DNA of 64,000 nucleotides from Bacteriovoracaceae bacterium (GTDB lineage Bacteria; Bdellovibrionota; Bacteriovoracia; Bacteriovoracales; Bacteriovoracaceae): the NCBI GenBank assembly GCA_024711325.1, contig JANJTC010000002.1, positions 186,001 to 250,000 of the forward strand. Reading direction: 5' to 3'. Each line of letters begins with the position of its first letter. Position 1 is the stretch's first letter. The notes under the pieces were generated by a model. The model searched no databases, was not told the DNA's origin, and saw only the letters and a list, made by a program, of their open reading frames with translations. A program made the translations under genes and the position numbers. Positions 38,584-48,636 of the stretch are shown in pieces.

Positions 38584-39150
38584 TTAGATTTTACCTACGA
38601 GATCCAAGCCAGGTTTAAGAGTTTCTGCTCCCGGTTTCCATTTGGCAGGACAAACTTCATTTGGGTGATTACGGATAAACTGTGCTGCCTTAACTTTTCT
38701 CATCAGTTCTTCAGCATTACGACCTATTCCATTATCCTGCACTTCTGAAAGTTTGATTAAACCATCCGGATCTACCAGGAATGTTCCGCGATAAGCTAAA
38801 CCTTCTTCTTCAATGTAAACACCCAGGGCGCGTGAAAGAGCACCTGTTGGATCTGCCAGCATTGGGTAGTTAATCTTTTTGATTGACTCAGAAGTGTCAT
38901 GCCAGGCCTTGTGGGAAAAGTGAGTATCAGTACTGACTGAATAAATTTCAACTCCCATCTTTTTAAACTCTTCGTATTTCTCTGCCATGTCTACCAATTC
39001 AGTAGGACAGACGAATGTAAAGTCGGCAGGATAAAAAAAGAAAATGGCCCATTTCCCTTCCAGATCTTTGTTGGTAACTGTTTTGAAATCGGAGTTGTGA
39101 TAAGCTTGGGCCTTAAAAGCGGGAACTTTAGTATTGATCAATGTGTTCAT
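38584..39150 (-). CDS. ahpC: Alkyl hydroperoxide reductase subunit C (peroxiredoxin)
   Basis: FFYPADFTFVCPTELVDMAEKY; VCPAKWKPG; MNTLINTK start at 39150. Confidence 0.97.
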   Translation of the reverse strand: MNTLINTKVPAFKAQAYHNSDFKTVTNKDLEGKWAIFFFYPADFTFVCPTELVDMAEKYEEFKKMGVEIYSVSTDTHFSHKAWHDTSESIKKINYPMLADPTGALSRALGVYIEEEGLAYRGTFLVDPDGLIKLSEVQDNGIGRNAEELMRKVKAAQFIRNHPNEVCPAKWKPGAETLKPGLDLVGKI

Positions 39151-39239
39151 TCGATCCTCCTTAAGATTTATTGGAAAATGTTCACTCATGCATCTTCGTG
39201 CATCTGGCGTTTTTCATCCAATATTTGATTTCGATGATC

Positions 39240-39258
39240 CGATAGAGATTATCTATCG
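39240..39258. promoter_or_regulatory. OxyR-like half operator ATAG-N7-CTAT upstream of ahpC
   Basis: CGATAGA-GATTA-TCTATCG; about 90 bp upstream of the ahpC start. Confidence 0.45.
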
Positions 39259-39259
39259 T

Positions 39260-41047
39260 TTAGAAAAACTCAGGGTAATCAAAGGTTTGAGACAGTTTAA
39301 AAGCAGCATTGATCAGACCCACATGCGTATAAGTCTGTGGAAAGTTACCCCAGGGACTTTTGGTGGCCTCATGAATATCTTCACTAAATAGACCTAAATG
39401 GTTTGAGTAATCCAGCATCTTTTCAAAAATTCTAAAAGCTTCATCAATGTATCCTGCACAGGCCAGCGCCTCCACATACCAAAAAGTACAAACGGCAAAA
39501 GTCACTTCAGGACGTCCAAAATCATCAGGACGATCATACCGGTACATGCTACCTCCTGGAGTCAGGAGGGCCTTTTCAATAAACTCAAGATGTTTTTTTG
39601 CTCGCTGGCTCCTAGGGGCCAGGAAACCCAAGGTAATCAAATGAAGCATGCTAGCATCGGCATAATGATTTCCCTGGGAGGGAAGATAGGTTCCTAATTT
39701 AGGATCATAACAGCTCTCAATATAATTACGTGAACGCGAGGACAGCGCCATGGCCGTGTAGTAGAGATCCTTATCACCTAATTTTTCTGCTATCTTGGCG
39801 GCCGCCTTACTTCCCGCCCAGTGAAAGAGATAGGTGTAACAATGTTTTTCCTGCATGTTCCGGTATTCCCAGAGAGTTGCATCAGGTTCATTCATTCTCT
39901 TATCTATATATCCTAAAGTTTTACGGACAAGATTATAAGAAGAAGGTGCCAGATGACCGGGGAATCTCTCATCAACATACAGAGGAAATTGCGCCAATAA
40001 AACTTGTCCATAAATATCGTTTTGAATTTGTCGGGAAGCCAGATTGCCGATTCTCACCGGTCCGTTGCCTCTGTAACCTTTAAGGTCCACGATGATTTCA
40101 GGTGGGACCGGGTCGCCAGAGATTGTATAGACAGGAGAGAACCGACCGACTTCCTCTTCTGCAATATTGATAATATATTGAGCAAATTTTTTCATTTCAT
40201 CAAAACGGCTCATGCGATTGAGGGCATTGAGAGTGTAGTAGGTATCTCTTAGCCAACAGTAGCGGTAATCCCATGTTCGACCGGAACCTGGTGATTCTGG
40301 TAAACTAGCGGTGGTTGATGCAATGATGGCGCCGGTGTCTTCATATTGATGGAGCTTCAGCGCCAGGGCAGACCGCAGTACAGGTTTTTGATAAAGCCGA
40401 CTGATGGAACATTGACTGGCCCATCGTTGCCAGTAAGTAATGGTCCGATAGAGGTAGGATTCTACAGTGGTTTTAATTGGATCATCAAAGGACATACCCC
40501 AGGTTAGTACCAAGTACTTTACTTCATCGAGTACGAAGAATTTTTCTTTTTCAATATAGGTGAGTGGAATATTACTGGTTAATCTTATGGGCTCACCGAT
40601 ACCGCTGTAATGAACATGATTACTTCCGAAGTGCACGGTTGGTTTGCGTTTACCATAATCTCCTCTCGGAGAGCAAATTACTTTAATTTGAGGAGTCCCT
40701 CTCAGTGGTTCAATCTTTCTCATTAGCATGAGAGGCTTATTAAAACGATCATGCTGCTCAAATCTTGGTGCAAAATCCGTGATACGAAACATGCAGTCAC
40801 CGCAGGTGACATCTGTCTGCAGGACATTTGTATTCTCTATATAGGTTTGTTCAAAATGGTTAGATTCACCTTTAGGAATGATGGAAAATTCTCCTCCTTC
40901 ATTCTCATCCAATAATGCACCAAAGATGGAATTATCATCAAAGTGAGGCCAGCACATCCAAACGATACTTGCTTCGCTGTTGATTAAGGCAGAATAGTTA
41001 CAATTACCGATAAGGCCCATATTGTAATCATTCTTTAATTTATCCAT
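39260..41047 (-). CDS. Glycoside hydrolase family 15-like protein
   Basis: IGNCNYSALINSEASIVWMCWPHFDD; GRTWDYRYCWLRDTYYTLNAL. Confidence 0.92.
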   Translation of the reverse strand: MDKLKNDYNMGLIGNCNYSALINSEASIVWMCWPHFDDNSIFGALLDENEGGEFSIIPKGESNHFEQTYIENTNVLQTDVTCGDCMFRITDFAPRFEQHDRFNKPLMLMRKIEPLRGTPQIKVICSPRGDYGKRKPTVHFGSNHVHYSGIGEPIRLTSNIPLTYIEKEKFFVLDEVKYLVLTWGMSFDDPIKTTVESYLYRTITYWQRWASQCSISRLYQKPVLRSALALKLHQYEDTGAIIASTTASLPESPGSGRTWDYRYCWLRDTYYTLNALNRMSRFDEMKKFAQYIINIAEEEVGRFSPVYTISGDPVPPEIIVDLKGYRGNGPVRIGNLASRQIQNDIYGQVLLAQFPLYVDERFPGHLAPSSYNLVRKTLGYIDKRMNEPDATLWEYRNMQEKHCYTYLFHWAGSKAAAKIAEKLGDKDLYYTAMALSSRSRNYIESCYDPKLGTYLPSQGNHYADASMLHLITLGFLAPRSQRAKKHLEFIEKALLTPGGSMYRYDRPDDFGRPEVTFAVCTFWYVEALACAGYIDEAFRIFEKMLDYSNHLGLFSEDIHEATKSPWGNFPQTYTHVGLINAAFKLSQTFDYPEFF

Positions 41048-41056
41048 TGAGTACCT

Positions 41057-41431
41057 CTAATCGGGTAGCATGCTTTCTACGGTTTTATTCAATGTTTCGA
41101 ATTCAAAAGGTTTTCCTAAATATGAATCTGCTCCAATTTCCATCGCTCTGGTTGGAGAATCATCTGCTGCCGTCATGATCACAATAGGGCACGCCCGGCC
41201 ATAAATGTCAGTGAACTTTTGGGAGAAGGCCCAACCATTCATAATAGGCATATTCATATCCAGTAGAATGAGTTGGGGAATACCTTCACGGGCGATGATA
41301 TCCAGAGCTTCCTGTCCATTGGTAGCGGTGACGACTTGATAATTTTTCTCTTCAAGTTCTTCTTTAATTAACATCGTTAGATCTATTTGATCATCAACAA
41401 TAAGGATTTTGGCTTTAGGTTGATCCATCAT
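41057..41431 (-). CDS. Response regulator receiver protein
   Basis: KILIVDDQIDLTMLI, LILLDMNMPIMNGWAF, YLGKPFEFETL; MMDQPKAK likely start. Confidence 0.92.
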   Translation of the reverse strand: MMDQPKAKILIVDDQIDLTMLIKEELEEKNYQVVTATNGQEALDIIAREGIPQLILLDMNMPIMNGWAFSQKFTDIYGRACPIVIMTAADDSPTRAMEIGADSYLGKPFEFETLNKTVESMLPD

Positions 41432-41712
41432 TTCTTTCCTCGCTACTAATAGTATTAAAGGAAGGAGAGACTTAACGCTTAAAGCTTTCTTAAGATTAAG
41501 TACTTGATTGAGAACATTCATCATAGTAGATCTCAAGTTAAGGGGCGAAGTTCAGGACTTACACTTAACTGGGGAGCACTAAACCTTTGTTAAGAACTCT
41601 GCTAATAAAGCGCGTCTTTTACAATTCGTATTCCCAAGGCGAACTTTATAAGATGAAGCTTTTTTAATTTAAGAAATCTTATAATTACTGATGAAAATCA
41701 ATGAAAGTTTGT

Positions 41713-41728
41713 TATGATGTGTTCCATA
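41713..41728. promoter_or_regulatory. Degenerate CRP/FNR-like inverted repeat TATGA-TGTGTT-CCATA
   Basis: GTTATG-N8-CATAAC dyad 41711-41730. Confidence 0.35.
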
Positions 41729-41744
41729 ACATTGGAATACGGCC

Positions 41745-42101
41745 ATGTCTTTTGCCATTAGGAAGAATCCATTCTGTAAGGAGATAACGGGGACTGTTAT
41801 GTCCTTTGTCGCTTTATTATGCATTCTGACTAGTTTCAATCTCTCTTATCAGAAAAATAGTTTTTCTCTTTCGGAGAGTGGCGTATACACGCTGGAAGAG
41901 ACTCCTGAAACAGATACTGTATATTCCATTGATGATTCTCTTGACGAGAGTTTTTTTACTGCTTTTTTTCTTTCATCAATACTCATTCATGCCAATAAAT
42001 CTGCATTAATTCTTCTTAGCTATAATTCTTTTTATATCCAAAGAATAATGCCACTTCACCTGTTAGATATACCGCCTCCCACATCTTCACGAACTGTGTA
42101 A
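41745..42101 (+). CDS. Small membrane-associated protein, unknown, upstream of DAB operon
   Basis: Hydrophobic segments; C-terminal HLLDIPPPTSS. Confidence 0.5.
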   Translation: MSFAIRKNPFCKEITGTVMSFVALLCILTSFNLSYQKNSFSLSESGVYTLEETPETDTVYSIDDSLDESFFTAFFLSSILIHANKSALILLSYNSFYIQRIMPLHLLDIPPPTSSRTV

Positions 42102-42157
42102 TTCATTCTTTATTCTAAGCACACTTTATTAGTGGAAACATTTCCATAGGAGTACCT

Positions 42158-43567
42158 ATGACGAAACCCGATTTACAATATGATCTAAAATCTTCAATAG
42201 TTGTTTTCTTAGTGGCCCTGCCTTTATGTCTAGGCATTGCGCTTGCTTCCGGCGCTCCAATGGCCTCTGGTCTTGTGGCCGGAATTTTGGGCGGTGTTGT
42301 TGTTGGTCTTTTTAGTAATTCCCAAATAAGTGTTTCAGGCCCGGCCGCTGGTCTGACGGTTATAGTCGCAAATGGTATAACCCAACTAGGTGGATTTGAG
42401 CACTTTGGGATTGCTGTTCTTCTAGCAGGAGTTTTTCAAATCCTTTTTGGATTGATGAGGGGTGGAACTATTGGCGATTATTTTCCAACGGCCGTAATAA
42501 AAGGAATGCTTGCTGCCATCGGGCTCATACTGATTATAAAACAATTACCCAATGCTTTAGGACTTGCTCCAGGTTCTTATTCCTTCAGTGGTATCCAAAA
42601 GGAAATTGTTCTCATTTCGGTTATATCATTAGGGATAATGTTAAGTTGGGATAAGCTGGCAGAATCAGGGAATAAACTTGTCAAACTAGTGCCAGGTCCC
42701 TTAGTTGCAGTTTTGATCTCAATTTTTGTAAACTCTTTCTTTCAACTAGTCGGACCAAAAGGTTTAGTCCAATTACCAGATCAAATTTTTGACAAACTGC
42801 TGGTGCCTAATTTTTCCAGCTTTAATGGAAATGTTCTGGAGATTGCTTTAACCATCGCGATTGTTGCTTCTTTAGAAACTCTTTTATGTATCGATGCAGC
42901 GGATAGAATTGATTCACTTAAACGAAAGACTAATAAAAATACTGAGTTGTTAGCCCAGGGAATAGGTAATACTCTTTCAGGAATCCTTGGAGGGTTACCA
43001 TTAACGGCGGTCATCGTAAGAACTTCCGCAAACGTGGCATCCGGTGCCAAGACAAAGTATTCAGCTATTTTTCATGGTTGTTGGATTCTACTCTGTGTTC
43101 TTTTCATTCCCAACTTTTTAAATCTTATCCCGCTGGCCACTTTGGCCTGTGTACTATTATTGGTTGGTTATAAATTAACTAAACCTGTCTTTTATATTGA
43201 GATGTTGAAAAGAGGTTGGCCACAACTTCTCATCTTCTGTGTCACCATAGGTGCAATCCTTGCTACGGATCTTTTAAAAGGTATTTTCGCCGGACTGGCT
43301 CTGGCCATCTTTTTTGAATTAAGAAAACCTGCCATTAATTGTTTGGAAGTGGATCATGAGGAAGACAAAGTGCATTTTAAATTTTTGAAGAATGTCTCTT
43401 TCCTACATAAAGCGAAAATAGCTAAAATTTTAAACGAACTGGAAGAAGGAAAAGCGATCTATTTTCATGGTATGAATCTGGTAAGGATCCATGTAGATGT
43501 CCGCGAGCTGCTTCTTGATTATCAAGAAGAGGCCAAGAAAAAGAATCTGATTGTCGTGTTTATTTAG
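42158..43567 (+). CDS. SulP-family anion/bicarbonate transporter
   Basis: SSIVVFLVALPLCLGIALASGAPMASGLVAGILGG, SVSGPAAGLTVIV. Confidence 0.92.
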   Translation: MTKPDLQYDLKSSIVVFLVALPLCLGIALASGAPMASGLVAGILGGVVVGLFSNSQISVSGPAAGLTVIVANGITQLGGFEHFGIAVLLAGVFQILFGLMRGGTIGDYFPTAVIKGMLAAIGLILIIKQLPNALGLAPGSYSFSGIQKEIVLISVISLGIMLSWDKLAESGNKLVKLVPGPLVAVLISIFVNSFFQLVGPKGLVQLPDQIFDKLLVPNFSSFNGNVLEIALTIAIVASLETLLCIDAADRIDSLKRKTNKNTELLAQGIGNTLSGILGGLPLTAVIVRTSANVASGAKTKYSAIFHGCWILLCVLFIPNFLNLIPLATLACVLLLVGYKLTKPVFYIEMLKRGWPQLLIFCVTIGAILATDLLKGIFAGLALAIFFELRKPAINCLEVDHEEDKVHFKFLKNVSFLHKAKIAKILNELEEGKAIYFHGMNLVRIHVDVRELLLDYQEEAKKKNLIVVFI

Positions 43568-43576
43568 GAGATTGCA

Positions 43577-46000
43577 ATGTTAATAGATATGGACTTTTTA
43601 AGTGAAGTCGCCCGGGATCTACCTATTATTAGACCAATTAAAGAGTTTATCCATCTTAATTTGCTGCTTCCTTATCAGCATCTACCTTTTTGGAATGCAT
43701 TAACGGAAGTAAGCGCAAAATTTGAAGCACACCCTTTTCCAGAGCTTGAACATTATAGGAGAAAGATTAAATCCGGTGAACTTCCCCTGGTACTTTTGCG
43801 GGATAAGTTAGAAAGGGTTCTGAAGGAAGATTCAGAACAGGCAATGAAACTTATCCTAGAGGGAAAATTTGAGTTTATTCATCATGATTCCAGGACTGGA
43901 AAACTGCATGACTGCTGGAACGAGTATTTAGGGATCAATATTATTCAATTAGCAGATGGCATGTTAATTAAATGGCTTTCAATGTTTTTGGATCAGGGAA
44001 TAGGCCATTGGCAAATGCCTGAATCTAGTGAAAGAAGCTTTTACGATTGCCTGAAAAATCTCATTTTTTCCAGCTACATCGTACCTGCTCCTTTCAGAAA
44101 ACTTGTTCTGAGTGACTTCTTTTTATCGACGCCGGAAGAAACGATTGAAGCCCATCTGAAATTCCTTTGCCCTGATGAAGATCTTCAAAAAACATATATT
44201 CGTGAATCCATCATGACTTTACGAGGATGGGCCGGATTGATTTATAACATCCAACAGTCTCCTCAGCTGTTACCTTTTCCCAGAAAAATAAATCTGTTGG
44301 ATTTTCTTGCCATTAAGCTGATTCTTGAACGGGCCTGGATTGAACAAGAATCCCCAATCACTGGATATCCTGTTTTTCCGAAAACACTGGAGACTCTATC
44401 GTTAACACCCGAGGCAGAGAAAAACTTTCTGGCTTTTCAGGCCTGTCAGGAATCCTTAGAAGAAGCCATTTATGATAAGTATTTGAAGACTATCATAGAG
44501 AAGCAAGATGAAAATGAAGCATCCTTAGACTATCAAGCAGTATTCTGCATGGACGACAGGGAAAGCTCGTTACGACGGTTTTTAGAAGAGACTTCAGACC
44601 GAATTGAAACTTTTGGTACTGCCGGACACTATGGCATTAATTGTCTATATCAACAACCGGAAGATGCTTTCCCCAAAAAACAGTGTCCAGCACCGGCCAC
44701 TGTCGAGGTTTATTTGAGAGATGTTCCTATAGAAAAGGTGAATAAAAAACTGCCCCGCCTATTGAAATTCAAGAGCACTCAACCATCTGGCAATTTTTTC
44801 AAAGAATGGGTCTTTTCGCACCTGAATGCTCTTTCTTCCACTATAAAGCTAACTGCTAACCTCTTTTTCCCCTTGGGATTCAAATCGTTGGATAATGTCA
44901 TTGAGATCAAAAGTCAGAATAAGCTAAAACTATTTAATGATGAATCAATGATGATAGGAGATTCTAAACTTCCTGAAGGGTATACAATTAATCAGATGGT
45001 AGATTTAGTTTATCAGCAACTTGTCTTAATAGGATTTGTTCATCATTTTTCCCCTTTGATCTTTATTATTGGCCATGGATCTAATAGTGTTAATAATCCC
45101 TATTTTGCGACTTATGGTTGTGGGGCCTGCTCCGGTCGCTCTGGTGCCGCCAATGCCAGGGCCTTTGTCGAAATGGCAAACAATGTTGAAGTCAGAGAAT
45201 TGCTCAAAGCGAACTATGGACTTTCCATCCCGACAATTACTTACTTCATAGCAGGTTTTCACGATACAACCCGTGAAGTGGTTGAACTCTATGAGTCTCA
45301 TACCATACCTCCTGTACTAAAATCTTCCTATGAAAGATTCAAAAAATATCTTTCAGTAGCCCTTTATAAAAATGCGAGGGAAAGAAGTAAGTCCTTCAAA
45401 CTTGTCACTTATCGACCGGTAAGTAAGCAAGCTCAGAAAGAAGTTCTTAGGCGTTCTTATTCATTATTTGAAACTAGACCTGAGCTAGGACATACAGGAG
45501 TTGCCTTTGCCATTGTTGGACGTAGGGATATAACAAAGGGTTTAATTCCGGATCAACCTGCATTCCTTCAATCCTATGACCCTTCAGTGGATCCGGATGG
45601 GAAATTGTTAGCAACAACCTTAGGTGCCGTCATCCCGGTTTGTTCAGGAATTAATCTAGACTACTATTTTTCACGAGTCGATAATTTGCGATTTGGTGCT
45701 GGGTCAAAATTACCGCAAAATATTGTGGGAAATTTTGGAGTCAGTCATGGAACTGAGAGCGATCTACTTTTTGGTTTACCTTTTCAAATGATTGATCAAC
45801 ATCAGCCTCTTCGATTATTCTTATTGATTGAACAAAAACCTGAGATTGCCTTGGCGGCCATTCAGAATAATCCACTGGTAAGGCAAATTGTCTATAATAG
45901 TTGGGTTCACTACGCTTGTTATGATCCATTCAGTAAAAAGATGTTTCTTTTTGAGAATGGACAGATGTTGATCAAAGAAAATTTCCAGGAGCTTGTATGA
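43577..46000 (+). CDS. dabA: DabA-like DUF2309/UPF0753 inorganic-carbon transporter subunit
   Basis: Carbonic anhydrase-like Zn motifs FCMDDRESSLRRFLEE and GHGSNSVNNPYFATYGCGACSGRSG. Confidence 0.92.
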   Translation: MLIDMDFLSEVARDLPIIRPIKEFIHLNLLLPYQHLPFWNALTEVSAKFEAHPFPELEHYRRKIKSGELPLVLLRDKLERVLKEDSEQAMKLILEGKFEFIHHDSRTGKLHDCWNEYLGINIIQLADGMLIKWLSMFLDQGIGHWQMPESSERSFYDCLKNLIFSSYIVPAPFRKLVLSDFFLSTPEETIEAHLKFLCPDEDLQKTYIRESIMTLRGWAGLIYNIQQSPQLLPFPRKINLLDFLAIKLILERAWIEQESPITGYPVFPKTLETLSLTPEAEKNFLAFQACQESLEEAIYDKYLKTIIEKQDENEASLDYQAVFCMDDRESSLRRFLEETSDRIETFGTAGHYGINCLYQQPEDAFPKKQCPAPATVEVYLRDVPIEKVNKKLPRLLKFKSTQPSGNFFKEWVFSHLNALSSTIKLTANLFFPLGFKSLDNVIEIKSQNKLKLFNDESMMIGDSKLPEGYTINQMVDLVYQQLVLIGFVHHFSPLIFIIGHGSNSVNNPYFATYGCGACSGRSGAANARAFVEMANNVEVRELLKANYGLSIPTITYFIAGFHDTTREVVELYESHTIPPVLKSSYERFKKYLSVALYKNARERSKSFKLVTYRPVSKQAQKEVLRRSYSLFETRPELGHTGVAFAIVGRRDITKGLIPDQPAFLQSYDPSVDPDGKLLATTLGAVIPVCSGINLDYYFSRVDNLRFGAGSKLPQNIVGNFGVSHGTESDLLFGLPFQMIDQHQPLRLFLLIEQKPEIALAAIQNNPLVRQIVYNSWVHYACYDPFSKKMFLFENGQMLIKENFQELV

Positions 46001-47808
46001 AAGCGCTGTTTCTCTTCTATCTTTTACCTTTGCTTTCCTCCATGTTGCTTGCAATCCCGATTAAGCATTCTGAAAAAATTATTACGAGATTAACGACACT
46101 TAGTCTTGTGATTCCTTCATTCGTAAGTATTTATCTCTTTTTGAATTCATTCCATGGTCCATTTCCATTGGAACTTAATTTGGCAGTGATCAAAGTTTCC
46201 GGGCACAATTTCCCTTTTACTGCTTGGTTGGACATAGGGACTTTCGTCATGTTGGGATTGACCCATATTCTGGGATTATTAGTTGTGAAGTATTCTCATG
46301 GTTACCTCCATTTAGAAAAAGGTTATCAGCGTTTTTTTAGTACCATCCTCTTTTTTATCTTTGGTATGGAAGTGCTTTCGCTGGCAGGGCATATGGATTT
46401 GTTTTTTGCGGGATGGGAGATTGTGGGCTTTAGCTCTTTTCTTCTCATTGCTTTTTACAGATCGCAAACCCGTTCAGTTTCCAATGCCTGGAGAATTTAT
46501 AATATCTACCGAGTTTGTGATCTGGGGCTTTTAATGGGGGCCGTAATGGGCCATATCCTTTGGCATGAGGCCACCCGTTTCTCTGCTCTTCAGGAGATGT
46601 CAGGGCAGATTTTATCAGCGACAAATCAAACTTCTTTGACTCTTTTAACTTTTTTTATCATCTTTGCTTCTTTAGGGAAATCAGCCCAATTTCCTTTTCA
46701 CAACTGGCCTTCCCGGGCGATGGAAGGACCGACTCCCTCAAGTGCCATCTTTTACGGCGCACTTTCTATTCACGCTGGTGTCTTTTTACTCATCCGTATG
46801 CAACCGCTATGGTCTCATAGTCAGATGGGTACTGTTTTAATCGGAGTGATAGGTTTACTTACCTTGTTTTTTTCCTCAGTCCAAGGCCGAATTCAAACCA
46901 ACATTAAAGGGCAAATAGCATTTGCCAGCACCTCACAGATAGGGTTGATGTTTATCGAATTAAGTCTGGGATTCACCAATTTAGTTCTGATTCATCTTTT
47001 TTGTCATGCTCTATACCGATGCTTCCAATTACTGGTTTCTCCCTCTGTGGTTGCCAGTTCCTCCAGTCTGAATAATAAGGTGGTTTTTCAGCGGATTAAA
47101 ACCCGTAAAATCTTATTGGATAAACTTCCCACAAGATTGAAGAACACCTTTTACGTCCTGGGAATGACAGATTTCTCCATGGATATATCCTGGCGTGGTT
47201 TTAGCTTTATTCCCTGGAAAACAATTTACTGGAAATTAAGGCGTGTCATTTCTCATCCAGCAATTATGACTTTTTTGGCAGCGCTGTCAGTTCTCTCCAT
47301 GTCACGGGTTGAAGGAGTGGATGGTGATCAAGTCTTTTCAGTATTATTTGCTTTAATGTCAGTATATTTCGCTTTGAAGTCTATTTTCTTTCATCATAAG
47401 CCATTTAGTGCCATGAGGGACTTCAGTCTTTCACTTATTGGCTGCATGGTCTCAGTTTATCTTTTGAATAAACAACTATTACATTCGATTGAAGCTTATT
47501 TCTTACCTGTGACTCCATTTCTGATTTTGGCACTTATAATTTGTAGGCAGTTCAGAAATCATGACTTGAGAAACTTTCATGCCCTGGGAACGAAGCATGC
47601 ATTGGCCGCCAATGTGTTCATGATCTGTTTTATGGTTCTCTCCGGTATGCCGGTAACGACGGCCTTTATTGGAGAAGATATGCTGTTAGAAGAACTTCTT
47701 AAGCATTCTTCTCTCATCACAGCTTTGATTGCCCTGTGTTTAATGATCAACGGGTTATTATTCGCTAAAATTTACAGTCGACTTTTTATGGGAAGAGAAG
47801 CTCTTTGA
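45997..47808 (+). CDS. dabB: DabB-like NuoL-family proton-conducting membrane subunit
   Basis: FFAGWEIVGFSSFLLIAFYRS, KSAQFPFHNWPSRAMEGPTPSSAIFYGALSIHAGVFLLIR; overlaps dabA. Confidence 0.9.
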   Translation: MKALFLFYLLPLLSSMLLAIPIKHSEKIITRLTTLSLVIPSFVSIYLFLNSFHGPFPLELNLAVIKVSGHNFPFTAWLDIGTFVMLGLTHILGLLVVKYSHGYLHLEKGYQRFFSTILFFIFGMEVLSLAGHMDLFFAGWEIVGFSSFLLIAFYRSQTRSVSNAWRIYNIYRVCDLGLLMGAVMGHILWHEATRFSALQEMSGQILSATNQTSLTLLTFFIIFASLGKSAQFPFHNWPSRAMEGPTPSSAIFYGALSIHAGVFLLIRMQPLWSHSQMGTVLIGVIGLLTLFFSSVQGRIQTNIKGQIAFASTSQIGLMFIELSLGFTNLVLIHLFCHALYRCFQLLVSPSVVASSSSLNNKVVFQRIKTRKILLDKLPTRLKNTFYVLGMTDFSMDISWRGFSFIPWKTIYWKLRRVISHPAIMTFLAALSVLSMSRVEGVDGDQVFSVLFALMSVYFALKSIFFHHKPFSAMRDFSLSLIGCMVSVYLLNKQLLHSIEAYFLPVTPFLILALIICRQFRNHDLRNFHALGTKHALAANVFMICFMVLSGMPVTTAFIGEDMLLEELLKHSSLITALIALCLMINGLLFAKIYSRLFMGREAL

Positions 47809-47817
47809 TTTGTTTAA

Positions 47818-47844
47818 TTAAGTGGGGATATGTTCCCCACTTAA
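47818..47844. terminator. Bidirectional terminator-like hairpin between dabB and ompW
   Basis: TTAAGTGGGGA-TATGT-TCCCCACTTAA, 11-bp stem between convergent genes. Confidence 0.65.
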
Positions 47845-47856
47845 CAAAATTTAGCA

Positions 47857-48477
47857 TTAGAATTTAAAGCCGATGCCAAGACCAACGATGAGCGGATCAA
47901 TATCAACTTCTGCGTCAACGCTTCCATTGGCGTAAGTTGAGACATGAACATCAGTTGATAAGTATAGTTTCTTTATGTCCAGATTAAGAAAAAGATTGTC
48001 ACCAATTTGATAATCTCCGCCCGCCTGAAAGGCATAACCCAGATTGTTTTCATAAGTCACGCTTTTTGCAACTCCTGAATCCGCTCCATAAAAGATTGTA
48101 TAATTAAGACCTGCTCCAACATATGGCCTGAATTTCCCGAATTGATGATGGTACTGAGCTGTTAAAGTAGGAGGCAGCAAGGATACATCACCCAGGTCAA
48201 GATTATTGAGCAAAGTATTGTTCGCTGATGCTTTGTGAGTCGTTGTAGCGAGAATAAGCTCTAAAGCAAAATTATCATTGAAGAAGTAAGAGAAATCAAT
48301 TTCAGGAACTGAAGCATTGTTAAGATTTACATCACCTCCAATAATTGTCGGAGTTCCTGATTCGTCCGGCATCACATTAATTGCTCTCATTCGAACCATC
48401 ATATCTGAACTCATGGCAGATACAGATGATACGAGAAGAGAACTCCCTACAACCAATACAGCAATCTTTGTTTTCAT
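47857..48477 (-). CDS. ompW: OmpW family outer-membrane protein
   Basis: Signal peptide; FDLxxFF-like NDNFALELILATTTHK; PPTLTAQYHHQFGKFRPYVGAGLNYTIFY; C-terminal GIGFKF. Confidence 0.9.
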   Translation of the reverse strand: MKTKIAVLVVGSSLLVSSVSAMSSDMMVRMRAINVMPDESGTPTIIGGDVNLNNASVPEIDFSYFFNDNFALELILATTTHKASANNTLLNNLDLGDVSLLPPTLTAQYHHQFGKFRPYVGAGLNYTIFYGADSGVAKSVTYENNLGYAFQAGGDYQIGDNLFLNLDIKKLYLSTDVHVSTYANGSVDAEVDIDPLIVGLGIGFKF

Positions 48478-48577
48478 AAATTCCCCTTTTATCAATTGAT
48501 AAATTATTTTATGAACTTGATTGGATTCATTTTACTCAAAGAGAAATAATAAAAATCTGATTGGAGAAAGGATGTTT

Positions 48578-48593
48578 TATGATTGTAGTCATA
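48578..48593. promoter_or_regulatory. CRP/FNR-like site TATGA-TTGTAG-TCATA upstream of ompW
   Basis: Perfect inverted repeat extended to TTATGA...TCATAA. Confidence 0.6.
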
Positions 48594-48610
48594 AGGATTT
48601 AAAATGGACT

Positions 48611-48629
48611 GGCCGGAACTAGTCCGGCC
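48611..48629 (-). terminator. Hairpin after the 48637..49353 gene
   Basis: GGCCGGA-ACTAG-TCCGGCC. Confidence 0.5.
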
Positions 48630-48636
48630 GGATGAA

